A stretch of DNA of 19,429 bases. Source: an uncultured Eubacteriales bacterium. Lineage in GTDB: Bacteria; Bacillota; Clostridia; Christensenellales; Pumilibacteraceae. The notes under the pieces are model-generated. The model was not told where the DNA came from. It worked only from the letters and a program-made list of their open reading frames with translations, and did not search any database. Made by a program: the position numbers and the translations under genes. Positions 1 through 7,985 of the stretch are shown one piece after another (the first letter of the stretch is position 1; the number at the start of each line of letters is the position of its first letter). Location of the stretch: positions 1 through 19,429 of the forward strand of contig USBU01000005.1 in the NCBI GenBank assembly GCA_900553005.1, read 5' to 3'.

Positions 1-46
1 AGATGTAGCTCCGTCTCGTGGGCTCGGAGATGTGTATAAGAGACAG
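1..46 (+). other. Illumina Nextera i7 adapter remnant (non-biological)
   Basis: Bases 13-46 match the Nextera Read 2 adapter, and 28-46 are the 19-base Tn5 mosaic end AGATGTGTATAAGAGACAG. Bases 1-4 (AGAT) match the end of the P7 primer. Bases 5-12 (GTAGCTCC) sit exactly where the 8-base i7 index belongs; from memory this is the adapter-strand form of index N718. Genomic DNA therefore begins at base 47. Any ORF starting inside 1-46 is an artefact. Confidence 0.97.
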
Positions 47-655
47 GTTTATATCGTTTTCACGCACGCCGGCCAACCGAAAGCACAAAGTCATCGGCTG
101 ACACTGATTGTCGTCCTCTCTGCCCAATCTGAAAGGCAGCCCGGCAAACGCGACGAGATCGGCGTTTCCGGTAGCGTCGATATAGTATTTGGCCTTCAGC
201 TCGATATTGCCGGACGTAGTTGAAACCGTAAGCGCTTTTATCTTTCCGTCAGACATTTTTACGTCCGACAACAACGCGTGATACAAAACCGTTACTCCCG
301 CCTCGGTCAGCATACGGTCCAACACGATTTTAAGCAATTCATCGTTAAACGAATGGATGCCGCGGCGTTCGGCAATCTTGGTTGCGCCAATTTTCCACAT
401 GCGAAGCCTAAGCTCCTCAAACAGTCCCTTATTGACAAGCTTTCCTTCCGGCCCGCGTTCAAAATAATTCATAAAAGGGTTTACCAGCGCGCTTGTAGCC
501 ATGCCGCCGGCAAATCCGTACCGCTCGATAATCAAAACTTTCATCCCCTCGTCCGCGGCGGCAACCGCAGCCGCAACTCCGGCAAGCCCCGCGCCGGCTA
601 CGATAACGTCGAATTCCGGAAGCTTAATGCTATCCCTTATTTCTTTATTTAACAT
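47..655 (-). CDS. FAD-dependent oxidoreductase, C-terminus missing (contig end)
   Basis: This is the first 203 codons of a flavoprotein, open to the adapter junction, so the C-terminal part is missing. The start ATG at 655-653 is preceded by AAGGA at good spacing. Residues 16-44 form a Rossmann dinucleotide-binding fold, VIVAGAGLAG (GxGxxG at 21-26), ending in the acidic residue of IIER (Glu44) that binds the ribose. It is followed by GGMATS (50-55), and YIDATGNADL (158-167) is the second FAD contact typical of the FAD_oxidored (PF12831-like) family. Members range from flavin reductases to polysaccharide-associated oxidoreductases, and the substrate cannot be read from this fragment. It lies 76 bases after ilvB on the same strand, but a terminator-like hairpin overlaps the ilvB stop, so it may be only partly co-transcribed with the operon. 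There is no signal peptide, so it is probably cytoplasmic. Confidence 0.85.
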
Positions 656-717
656 ATATTTAATCCTTAATACAGATATTTAACGGAATATTCGGTCCGA
701 CAAACTCAACCAAAGCG

Positions 718-747
718 AAAAGCAACACTTGTTATCGTGCTGCTTTT
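718..747 (-). terminator. Terminator-like hairpin overlapping the ilvB stop codon
   Basis: Read on the minus strand, AAAAGCAGCAC (747-737) pairs with GTGTTGCTTTT (728-718) over 11 bp with one G-U pair and an 8-base loop. The ilvB TAA lies inside the loop. The trailing U run is short and belongs to the stem, so termination may be partial. The plus-strand reading also ends in six T residues. Confidence 0.45.
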
Positions 748-2408
748 TTCGTATTTTCCACAATCAACTCGTTTATGGGCTTACCCGGGCCTACCATAGG
801 CAGGACAAACTCATCGGTATCGATATGCGCGTCGATCACCGCAGGCGCGTTTTTGCTTAATGCAGACGCAATCGCCTCATCAAATTCCTGCTTGGTGCGC
901 ACGGTATAACCGTCGATAAAGTACGCCTCGGCCAGTTTTTTAAAATCCGGTCCGCGGTCGAGCGTCGTCTCGGAATAGCGTCCGCCGTAAAACAGCGTCT
1001 GCCACTGACGCACCATACCCAGCGTACCGTTGTTCATGACGATAATTATTACGGGAATATTATAATGCTGAATGGTGCAAAGCTCGTTACAATTCATCCT
1101 GAAGCAGCCGTCGCCCGCTATCGAAACCACTCTTTTGTCGGGACAACCTACCTGCGCGCCCATAGCCGCGCCGGTGCCGAATCCCATCGTCCCGAGGCCT
1201 CCGCTTGAAAGAAAGGTGCGCGGTTTGTCAAAGTGATAGAACTGCCCCGTCCACATCTGATGCTGGCCTACCTCCGTCACTATAATCGCGTCGCCTTTAG
1301 TCGCTGCGTTAAGCTTTTCCAGGATATATTCAGGATTTATCGGCGCATCCGGGCTTAAGTCCATTTTAGGAAATTCCTTCTTCATTCCCTCGATTTCCTT
1401 GAGCCATGCGTCCGAGGCTTTGCGCCCGACTAACGGAAGCAGTTTTTTAAGAATCGCTCGGGCGTCGCCCACGAGCGAATGAGCAGAACGCACGTTTTTA
1501 TCGATTTCGGCGGGATCGATATCTATATGCAGAATTTTCGCGTTTCTTGCGAAACGAGCGGAATCGGAAATAACTCTGTCCGAGAATCTTGCGCCCACGG
1601 CGATTAAAAGATCGCACGTATTCACGCCAATATTGGAAGCCTTTGTGCCGTGCATGCCTATCATGCCCGTATATTCCGGCGCGGCGGTATCGTAACTGCC
1701 CAAGCCCATAAAGGTACAGGCTACGGGACTGCACGTAAGCTCGGCCAGCAGGCGGATTTCGTTTTCCGCGCCGGAAGCGATCACGCCGCCTCCGCTGACG
1801 ATAAACGGACGCGCGGAAGCGTTTATCATTTTAGCGGCCTTTTCTATATCCGCCTGAGTCGCTTCATCGACGGCCGTCGCTGCGCGCGGCTTAACATAGC
1901 TGTATTCCGCCTCCGCCGCGGTCACGTCTTTGGGGATATCTATAAGCACGGGGCCCTTACGGCCGCTGCCCGCAATATAAAACGCCTCTCGGATAATATC
2001 GGCAAGCCTGTCCGCCGACGGCACGATATAATTGTGCTTTGTTATAGGCATCGTTATGCCGGTGATATCCACCTCCTGGAAGGAATCGCGTCCGAGAAGA
2101 TTGCCCGCGACGTTGCAGGTAATGGCAACCATAGGCGTAGAATCCATATACGCGGTAGCTATACCCGTAACCAGGTTGGTCGCTCCCGGACCGGACGTAG
2201 CAAAGCACACCCCGACCTTTCCCGTTGCGCGGGCGTAGCCGTCGGCGGCGTGCGCGGCGCCCTGCTCGTGCGCGGTCAGATAATGGCGTATCCTGCCGCT
2301 TTTATACAGCGCGTCGTAAACGTTGAGAATGGTTCCTCCGGGATAGCCGAAAACGCATTCGACCCCCTGCTCGATAAGACAATTTATAATTATTTCTGCT
2401 CCAGTCAT
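732..2408 (-). CDS. ilvB: Acetolactate synthase, large (catalytic) subunit
   Basis: A ThDP-, FAD- and Mg-dependent enzyme. It condenses two pyruvates to 2-acetolactate (valine and leucine branch) or pyruvate with 2-oxobutyrate to 2-aceto-2-hydroxybutyrate (isoleucine branch). The protein is 558 aa, the usual size. Catalytic Glu48 lies in TAHEQG, the AHAS-typical VGARFSDR is at 271-278, and the ThDP/Mg motif runs from GDG (432-434) to NN (459-460), followed by GMVRQWQ and RYSE. I chose ATG 2408, with AAGGA about 8 bases upstream, over an in-frame ATG at 2450 because family N-termini begin near MTGAEI. It is the last biosynthetic gene of the operon, while its regulatory partner ilvN is the first gene, about 10 kb upstream. 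That is unlike the common adjacent ilvBN arrangement. Confidence 0.97.
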   Translation of the reverse strand: MTGAEIIINCLIEQGVECVFGYPGGTILNVYDALYKSGRIRHYLTAHEQGAAHAADGYARATGKVGVCFATSGPGATNLVTGIATAYMDSTPMVAITCNVAGNLLGRDSFQEVDITGITMPITKHNYIVPSADRLADIIREAFYIAGSGRKGPVLIDIPKDVTAAEAEYSYVKPRAATAVDEATQADIEKAAKMINASARPFIVSGGGVIASGAENEIRLLAELTCSPVACTFMGLGSYDTAAPEYTGMIGMHGTKASNIGVNTCDLLIAVGARFSDRVISDSARFARNAKILHIDIDPAEIDKNVRSAHSLVGDARAILKKLLPLVGRKASDAWLKEIEGMKKEFPKMDLSPDAPINPEYILEKLNAATKGDAIIVTEVGQHQMWTGQFYHFDKPRTFLSSGGLGTMGFGTGAAMGAQVGCPDKRVVSIAGDGCFRMNCNELCTIQHYNIPVIIIVMNNGTLGMVRQWQTLFYGGRYSETTLDRGPDFKKLAEAYFIDGYTVRTKQEFDEAIASALSKNAPAVIDAHIDTDEFVLPMVGPGKPINELIVENTKKAAR

Positions 2409-2492
2409 AGACAAATTCCTTAAATAAATTCGATAATAAAAATTCTGCAATATGCTTGCCGGCCGGGCAAAAGCTATAATAAAATTTCTACG

Positions 2493-4151
2493 TCAGTCTT
2501 TGAATACCGCCCCTTTATCGGCCGAAGTAACCTGCGCCGCGTAACGCTTAAGATACCCGCTCACGGGTTTAATTACGGGCTTAAACTGCTTTCTGCGCCT
2601 TGTCATTTCCTCGTCGGAGATTTCTAAATTGATGGAATAATTAACCATATCGATGGAAATTACGTCTCCGTCGCAGACCAGCCCTATAGGACCGCCCTCC
2701 GCCGCCTCCGGCGAAACGTGTCCGATGCTTGCTCCGCGCGTCGCTCCCGAAAAGCGGCCGTCGGTAATCAGCGCAACCGATTTATCTAGTCCCATACCGG
2801 CAATGGACGCCGTAGGCAAAAGCATCTCGCGCATACCCGGACCGCCCTTAGGTCCCTCATAGCGTATTACGACTATATCCCCCGGCTTTATCCTGCCGCC
2901 GAGTATAGCCTTTATCGAATCGTCCTCGCTGTCGAAAACCCTGGCCGTACCGCGGTTTACCAGCATTTCCGGCGCGACGGCGCTGCGCTTGACCACGCAG
3001 CCGTCGGGCGCCAAATTGCCCTTTAATACCGCCAGTCCGCCCGTGGGGGAATACGGCTTGTCTATCGGCCGGATAACTTCCGCGTCGCGCACGGCCGCGC
3101 CGCCGATATTTTCTTCCACCGTTCTGCCGGTAACGGTCAACAGCCTGCCGTCAAGAAGCCCCGCGTCAAGAAGCTCCTTCATCACGGCGTAAACGCCCCC
3201 AGCAAAATACAGGTCGGACATGAAATGCTTGCCGGCCGGAGCCAGCTTGCATAAATTGGGCACGCGCTCGCTGATTTCATTGAATAAGGACAGCGGCAGC
3301 TGAACGCCAGCCTCGTGCGCCAGCGCCGGCAGATGCAGCGCGGTGTTGGTGCTGCACCCCAAGGCCATATCCACGGCGATTATGTTTTTAAAAGCCTCCA
3401 AAGTGAATATGTCGCGCGGCCGGATATTTTTATCCAGCGTGCGCATTACCGCCGCGCCAGTCTCCTTGGCAAGCCTTAGCCGCTCCGAATATACGGCGGG
3501 CACGGTGCCGTTGCCCTTTAACGCAAATCCGGCCGCCTCCATCACGCAATTCATACTGTTGGCGGTAAACATACCCGAACACGATCCGCACGTCGGACAT
3601 GCGTTGTTCTCGTACTCGGCAAGCTCCTCCTCGCTCATTTTTCCGCTGGTGACCGCGCCGGCAGCCTCAAACATGTCCGAAAGCGAAATCTTTTTGCCGC
3701 AGGCGTATCCGTTTAGCATAGGACCTCCGCTGACGACGACCGCCGGCAGATTGACGCGCAGCGCGCCCATTACCATGCCGGGAACGATTTTATCGCAGTT
3801 GGGCACAAGCACGAGCGCGTCGAAACCGTGCGCCATAGCCATACATTCCACCGAATCGGCAATGAGCTCCCGGGTGACTAGAGAATACTTCATGCCCTCG
3901 TGCCCCATGGCTATGCCGTCGCAAACGCCTATCGCGGGCACTATGACGCCCTTGCCGCCGGCGGCGGCGACGCCCTCCTTGACGGCGGCGGCGACGGCGC
4001 CCAGGTGCATATGCCCCGGGACAATCTCGCTTTCCGCGCTGACAATGCCGATAAGCGGCTTTTTTATTTCCTCGTCGGTCCAGCCCAAACCCTTCATAAG
4101 CGAGCGGTGAGCAGCCTTATCCAGTCCTTTTTTAACGTTATCGCTTCTCAT
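2493..4151 (-). CDS. ilvD: Dihydroxy-acid dehydratase
   Basis: This Fe-S enzyme dehydrates 2,3-dihydroxy-isovalerate and 2,3-dihydroxy-3-methylvalerate to the keto acids for valine and isoleucine. At 552 aa it matches the usual length. It carries the IlvD/Edd cluster and active-site motifs GVCDGIAMGH (Cys77), NCDKIVPGM (Cys119) and CPTCGSCSGMFTANSM (Cys188, Cys191). Further on are GCSTNT and, near the C-terminus, the conserved GRFSGATRG. The start ATG follows GGAG. It sits 84 bases before ilvB and 30 bases after ilvE on the same strand. The ilvD-ilvB spacer holds only a weak GC-rich hairpin and the ilvB ribosome binding site. Confidence 0.97.
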   Translation of the reverse strand: MRSDNVKKGLDKAAHRSLMKGLGWTDEEIKKPLIGIVSAESEIVPGHMHLGAVAAAVKEGVAAAGGKGVIVPAIGVCDGIAMGHEGMKYSLVTRELIADSVECMAMAHGFDALVLVPNCDKIVPGMVMGALRVNLPAVVVSGGPMLNGYACGKKISLSDMFEAAGAVTSGKMSEEELAEYENNACPTCGSCSGMFTANSMNCVMEAAGFALKGNGTVPAVYSERLRLAKETGAAVMRTLDKNIRPRDIFTLEAFKNIIAVDMALGCSTNTALHLPALAHEAGVQLPLSLFNEISERVPNLCKLAPAGKHFMSDLYFAGGVYAVMKELLDAGLLDGRLLTVTGRTVEENIGGAAVRDAEVIRPIDKPYSPTGGLAVLKGNLAPDGCVVKRSAVAPEMLVNRGTARVFDSEDDSIKAILGGRIKPGDIVVIRYEGPKGGPGMREMLLPTASIAGMGLDKSVALITDGRFSGATRGASIGHVSPEAAEGGPIGLVCDGDVISIDMVNYSINLEISDEEMTRRRKQFKPVIKPVSGYLKRYAAQVTSADKGAVFKD

Positions 4152-4181
4152 TTCTACTCCGTAATGCCGGTTTTTCGGCCT

Positions 4182-5060
4182 CTATTTTATGTCGGTGCCG
4201 AAGCGCTCTGAACGCGCGACGGTCTGAAATTCGTCCAAAATACTTCTCGTAACCGGACCGCATACGCCCGAACCGATCGTGCGGCCGTCCACGCTGGTGA
4301 CGGCGATCGCCTCCGCCGCCGTGCCTGTAAGAAAGCACTCGTCCGCGTTGTAAACGTTGAACAGCGTAAACTCGGTCTCCTTTAATTCATACCCCAGCTT
4401 AGCCGCTATTTCGATAACCGTGCGCCTGGTTATTCCGTCAAGAATGCCTACGTAAACGGGAGGAGTGTAAATAACGCCGTCCTTGACGATGAAAATATTG
4501 TCCCCGGTGCATTCGGTTACTATTCCGTCGTGATTGAGCATCAAAGCCTCCGCCGCTCCGGCGCGGTTCGCCTCGATTTTAGCCAGAATGTTGTTTAAAT
4601 AATTAAGCGATTTTATCTGCGGATCAACGATAGTAGCCTTATTGCGTCGCTGCACGGAGGTAATTACGGCCATTCCCTTTTCGTACTGCTCCTCGGTATA
4701 AAGCTTAATGCCGGCCGCTATACAGAACACCGTGGGCCTATCGCAATTTGTGGGCGACAGCCCCAGATCTCCTTTGCCGCGGGTGACGACAAGCCTGATA
4801 TAACAATCCTTTAATCCGTTTTTGGCGCATGTAGCCACGACAACGCCGCCAAGCTCTTCCTTTGTCATGGGAATTTTCAGGGCAATGGCGTTGGCTGCTC
4901 CGAAAATACGGTCAATATGCTCCTTAAGCCTGAAAACTCTGCCGTTGTAAGCGCGTATCCCCTCGAAAACGCCGTCGCCGTACAGCACGCCGTGATCGAA
5001 TACCGACACCGCCGCCTTTTCGCTTTCCACAAACTCTCCGTTTACATAAACATACTGCAT
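4182..5060 (-). CDS. ilvE: Branched-chain amino acid aminotransferase
   Basis: A PLP-dependent fold-type IV transaminase of 292 aa. It performs the last step for valine, leucine and isoleucine, moving the amino group from glutamate. The N-terminus VYVNGEFV and DHGVLYGDGVFEGIRAY (22-38) are typical. The Schiff-base lysine is Lys150 in IKSLNYLNN, with the PLP-contacting Glu183 in TECTGDNIF and the GILDGITR loop downstream. Sequence alone cannot fully exclude D-amino-acid transaminase or aminodeoxychorismate lyase relatives of the same fold, but the operon position between leuB and ilvD makes IlvE by far the best call. AGAGG lies about 9 bases before the ATG. Confidence 0.94.
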   Translation of the reverse strand: MQYVYVNGEFVESEKAAVSVFDHGVLYGDGVFEGIRAYNGRVFRLKEHIDRIFGAANAIALKIPMTKEELGGVVVATCAKNGLKDCYIRLVVTRGKGDLGLSPTNCDRPTVFCIAAGIKLYTEEQYEKGMAVITSVQRRNKATIVDPQIKSLNYLNNILAKIEANRAGAAEALMLNHDGIVTECTGDNIFIVKDGVIYTPPVYVGILDGITRRTVIEIAAKLGYELKETEFTLFNVYNADECFLTGTAAEAIAVTSVDGRTIGSGVCGPVTRSILDEFQTVARSERFGTDIK

Positions 5061-5102
5061 AATTTTTGCCTCTGAAATAAATTTTATATAGCCCGGCAGG
5101 TT

Positions 5103-6170
5103 TTACTTAATCGCCGCCGTAATCAGCCTGCCCATTTCCACCGTGCCTACTTTTTTCATTCCCGCGCTGTAAATATCGCCGGTCCGGTAACCCGCGTCCA
5201 GCACGCTGTTCACCGCCGCCTCGACGGCAGCGGCCTCGGCCTCAAGCCCGAAGGAATAACGCAGCATCATAGCGGCGGATAAAATCGTCGCTATGGGGTT
5301 TGCCGCGTCCATGCCGGCAATATCGGGCGCGGAGCCGTGAATCGGCTCGTACATGCCCAGCTTAGTCTCGCCCAAGGAGGCGGAAGCAAGCATTCCTATC
5401 GAGCCGGTCAGCATACTGGCCTCGTCTGACAGAATATCGCCGAACATATTGGTCGTTATTATTACGTCAAACTGATGCGGATTCCGTATAAGCTGCATCG
5501 AGCAGTTGTCCACGTAAAGGTGCGAATATTCCACCTCTGGATAATCTTTTGCGACACGGGCGGTCACCTCTCTCCACAGCCGCGAGGTCTCGAGTATATT
5601 GGCCTTATCCACTACGCAGACCTTTTTACTGCGCTTTACGGCCGCCTCGAATCCCACTCTCAGCACGCGCTCTATCTCCGCCTCCGAATAATACATGGTG
5701 TCGAAAGCGGACTTATCCTCCGCTACGCGTCCGCGCTTGCCGAAATAAATTCCGCTTGTAAGCTCTCTGACAATGAGTATATCCAGGCTGTCGCCTATAA
5801 TCTCCGGCCGCAAAGGGCACGCGTCCTTCAACTGGCGGAATAAAAGCGCGGGACGCAGATTCGCAAACAGCTTAAGCTCTCCCCTGAGCCCTAAAAGCGC
5901 CTTTTCGGGCCGGTCGTCTCCGCCGAGGTGATCCCATTTAGGTCCGCCTACCGCGCCCAAAAGCACCGAGTCGGAAGCCTTGCACGCGTCTATGGTATCC
6001 TGCGGCAAAGGACATCCGCATTTATCTATTGCTATACCGCCGGCAAGCTTTTCGGTAAACGCAAACCGGTGTCCGTAAACTTCGCCCACGCGGTTAAGCG
6101 TCTTAACCGCCTCGTTTATTATATCCGGACCGATACCGTCGCCCGGAACCGTAACAATATTATACTTCAT
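5103..6170 (-). CDS. leuB: 3-Isopropylmalate dehydrogenase
   Basis: This NAD-dependent beta-decarboxylating dehydrogenase (355 aa) converts 3-isopropylmalate to 2-oxoisocaproate. In a CimA pathway it also converts 3-methylmalate to 2-oxobutyrate. Evidence is the N-terminal VPGDGIGPDI, the substrate loop LRGELKLFANLRPA, the metal-binding NMFGDILSDEAS and the nucleotide-binding EPIHGSAPDIAG. A strong GGAGAAGGA ribosome binding site precedes the ATG. It starts 18 bases after leuD ends, indicating tight operon organisation. This family also includes homoisocitrate and tartrate dehydrogenases, but the leuCD neighbours support LeuB. Confidence 0.97.
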   Translation of the reverse strand: MKYNIVTVPGDGIGPDIINEAVKTLNRVGEVYGHRFAFTEKLAGGIAIDKCGCPLPQDTIDACKASDSVLLGAVGGPKWDHLGGDDRPEKALLGLRGELKLFANLRPALLFRQLKDACPLRPEIIGDSLDILIVRELTSGIYFGKRGRVAEDKSAFDTMYYSEAEIERVLRVGFEAAVKRSKKVCVVDKANILETSRLWREVTARVAKDYPEVEYSHLYVDNCSMQLIRNPHQFDVIITTNMFGDILSDEASMLTGSIGMLASASLGETKLGMYEPIHGSAPDIAGMDAANPIATILSAAMMLRYSFGLEAEAAAVEAAVNSVLDAGYRTGDIYSAGMKKVGTVEMGRLITAAIK

Positions 6171-6188
6171 GACTTTCCTTCTCCTGCT

Positions 6189-6677
6189 TTATTTTTCAGT
6201 CTTTATATAATTGACAAGTCCGCCGGCGGAAATAATCCTCTGCATAAACTCGGGATAAGGCTCGCCCTTAAAGGTCTTGCCGTTGGTTTCGTCGGTAATC
6301 ACGCCCGTATTAAAATCCACCGAAACCACGTCCGACGCGTCAATCCCCGCGACGGCCTCCGGACATTCGACGATGGGAAGCCCTATATTTATGGCGTTGC
6401 GATAAAATATCCGCGCAAAGGTGCTTGCTATTACGCAGGAAACTCCCGCCGCCTTGATCGCAATGGGAGCATGCTCGCGCGAGGAGCCGCAGCCGAAATT
6501 TTTGTCCGCAACGATTATGTCGCCCGGCTTTACCTTTGACACGAAATCCGCGTCGATATCCTCCATGCAATGCTTAGCCAGCTCTGCGGGATCTGAGGTA
6601 TTAAGATATCTTGCGGGTATTATGACGTCGGTATCGACGTTATCCTTATATTTGAAAACTCTGCCTTTAGCGTTCAT
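6189..6677 (-). CDS. leuD: 3-Isopropylmalate dehydratase, small subunit
   Basis: This is the swivelling-domain subunit of isopropylmalate isomerase. With LeuC it isomerises 2-isopropylmalate to 3-isopropylmalate, and citramalate to 3-methylmalate in the citramalate route. The 162-aa length is that of the short LeuD type found with about 420-aa LeuC. Motifs are VDTDVIIPARYL, GCGSSREHAPIAIKAAG and FYRNAINIGLP. The start at 6677 has AAGGAG 8 bases upstream. A longer in-frame reading from 6803 would run back into leuC and adds an arginine-rich stretch with no family match, so I rejected it. It lies 19 bases after leuC. Confidence 0.96.
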   Translation of the reverse strand: MNAKGRVFKYKDNVDTDVIIPARYLNTSDPAELAKHCMEDIDADFVSKVKPGDIIVADKNFGCGSSREHAPIAIKAAGVSCVIASTFARIFYRNAINIGLPIVECPEAVAGIDASDVVSVDFNTGVITDETNGKTFKGEPYPEFMQRIISAGGLVNYIKTEK

Positions 6678-6696
6678 AATATTTTTCTCCTTAAAA

Positions 6697-7956
6697 TCAC
6701 AGCGTTTCTGGATTCTGAATCTTTCCGGCGACCGCGCTTGCCGCAGCGACGGCGGGAGACGCGAGGTAAACCTCGGACTCCGGGTGTCCCATGCGTCCGA
6801 CAAAATTGCGGTTGGTGGTGGAAACCGCGCGCTCGCCCTTAGCGAGTATTCCCATATGACCGCCCAGGCACGGCCCGCATGTGGGCATAGAGAAAATCGC
6901 GCCCGCGTTTACGAAAATATCGACAAGCCCCTCGTGAATCGCCTGCAGATAAATCTTCTGCGTGCCGGGAATCACGATACAGCGCACTCCCTTTTTAACG
7001 TGACGGTCCTTAAGAATTGCCGCAGCCGCGCGCAAATCCTCGATACGTCCGTTAGTGCACGAACCTATTACAACCTGATCGATTTTCACGTCGCCCACCT
7101 CGTCTATGGTACGCGTGTTGTCGGGAAGGTGCGGAAAAGCCACCGTGGGACGTATTTTGCCGAGATCGATATCGTAAATTTTTTCATATTCGGCGTCCGC
7201 GTCGGCCTTGTAAATCTTATACGGCTTATCCGAGTGCTGCTTAATATATTCCACCGTCCTGTCGTCCACGTCGAAGATTCCGTTTTTGCCGCCCGCCTCT
7301 ATCGCCATATTAGCCATGCACAGACGGTCATCCATGGAAAGATTTTTAAGCCCGTCGCCCGTAAACTCCATGCTCTTGTAAAGCGCGCCGTCAACCCCTA
7401 TCATGCCGATAATGTGCAGGATAACGTCCTTGCCCGACGCGTAGCCCGTCAGCTTGCCCGTAAGATTGAACTTAAGCGCCGACGGCACTTTAAACCAGGC
7501 CTTGCCGGTCGCCATTGCCGCCGCCATATCCGTCGAGCCCACGCCCGTGGAAAACGCGCCCAGAGCGCCGTATGTGCAGGTATGGGAATCGGCGCCGATA
7601 ACAGCGTCGCCCGCGACCACCAGCCCTTTCTCGGGCAGCAGAGCGTGCTCTATGCCGACCTCGCCTATTTCAAAATAATTGGTTATATCCATTTTTCCCG
7701 CAAATTCACGTATCAGCTTGCACTGCTCGGCCGCCTTGATATCTTTATTGGGCGTAAAATGGTCAGGTACGAGCGCGATCTTGTCGCGGTCGAAAACCTT
7801 GTCGCAGTTAAACCGTGCAAATTCCTTTATTGCCACGGGGCTTGTGATGTCGTTGCCGAGCACAAGGTCCAGCTTAGCCTCGATAAGCTGGCCGGCCTTG
7901 ACCGAATCGAGTCCGGCATGCGCGGCAAGAATTTTTTGCGTCATTGTCATTGCCAT
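6697..7956 (-). CDS. leuC: 3-Isopropylmalate dehydratase, large subunit
   Basis: This is the aconitase-superfamily catalytic subunit with a [4Fe-4S] cluster, 419 aa, of the archaeal/clostridial LeuC type. The three cluster cysteines are Cys300 (IGSCTNGR) and Cys360 and Cys363 (MPTCGPCLGG). GADSHTCTYGALGAFSTGVGS (from 121) is a strong family signature. The partner LeuD follows 19 bases downstream. AAGGAG stands 11 bases before the first ATG; in-frame ATG codons at residues 3 and 5 are alternative starts. In this operon the LeuCD pair probably serves both the leucine and the citramalate branches. Confidence 0.97.
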   Translation of the reverse strand: MAMTMTQKILAAHAGLDSVKAGQLIEAKLDLVLGNDITSPVAIKEFARFNCDKVFDRDKIALVPDHFTPNKDIKAAEQCKLIREFAGKMDITNYFEIGEVGIEHALLPEKGLVVAGDAVIGADSHTCTYGALGAFSTGVGSTDMAAAMATGKAWFKVPSALKFNLTGKLTGYASGKDVILHIIGMIGVDGALYKSMEFTGDGLKNLSMDDRLCMANMAIEAGGKNGIFDVDDRTVEYIKQHSDKPYKIYKADADAEYEKIYDIDLGKIRPTVAFPHLPDNTRTIDEVGDVKIDQVVIGSCTNGRIEDLRAAAAILKDRHVKKGVRCIVIPGTQKIYLQAIHEGLVDIFVNAGAIFSMPTCGPCLGGHMGILAKGERAVSTTNRNFVGRMGHPESEVYLASPAVAAASAVAGKIQNPETL

Positions 7957-7985
7957 AGCGTTTAAATCTCCTTGAATTTGTATAA

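Noticed and set aside
1650..2423. 257-codon plus-strand ORF opposite ilvB
   Set aside because: It is antisense to a clear acetolactate synthase, has no ribosome binding site and its arginine/histidine-rich product matches nothing. It is a codon-bias shadow.
6421..7965. 514-codon plus-strand ORF opposite leuC and leuD
   Set aside because: It is antisense to two well-supported genes and its composition is typical of a complementary-frame shadow. Its length alone is not evidence.
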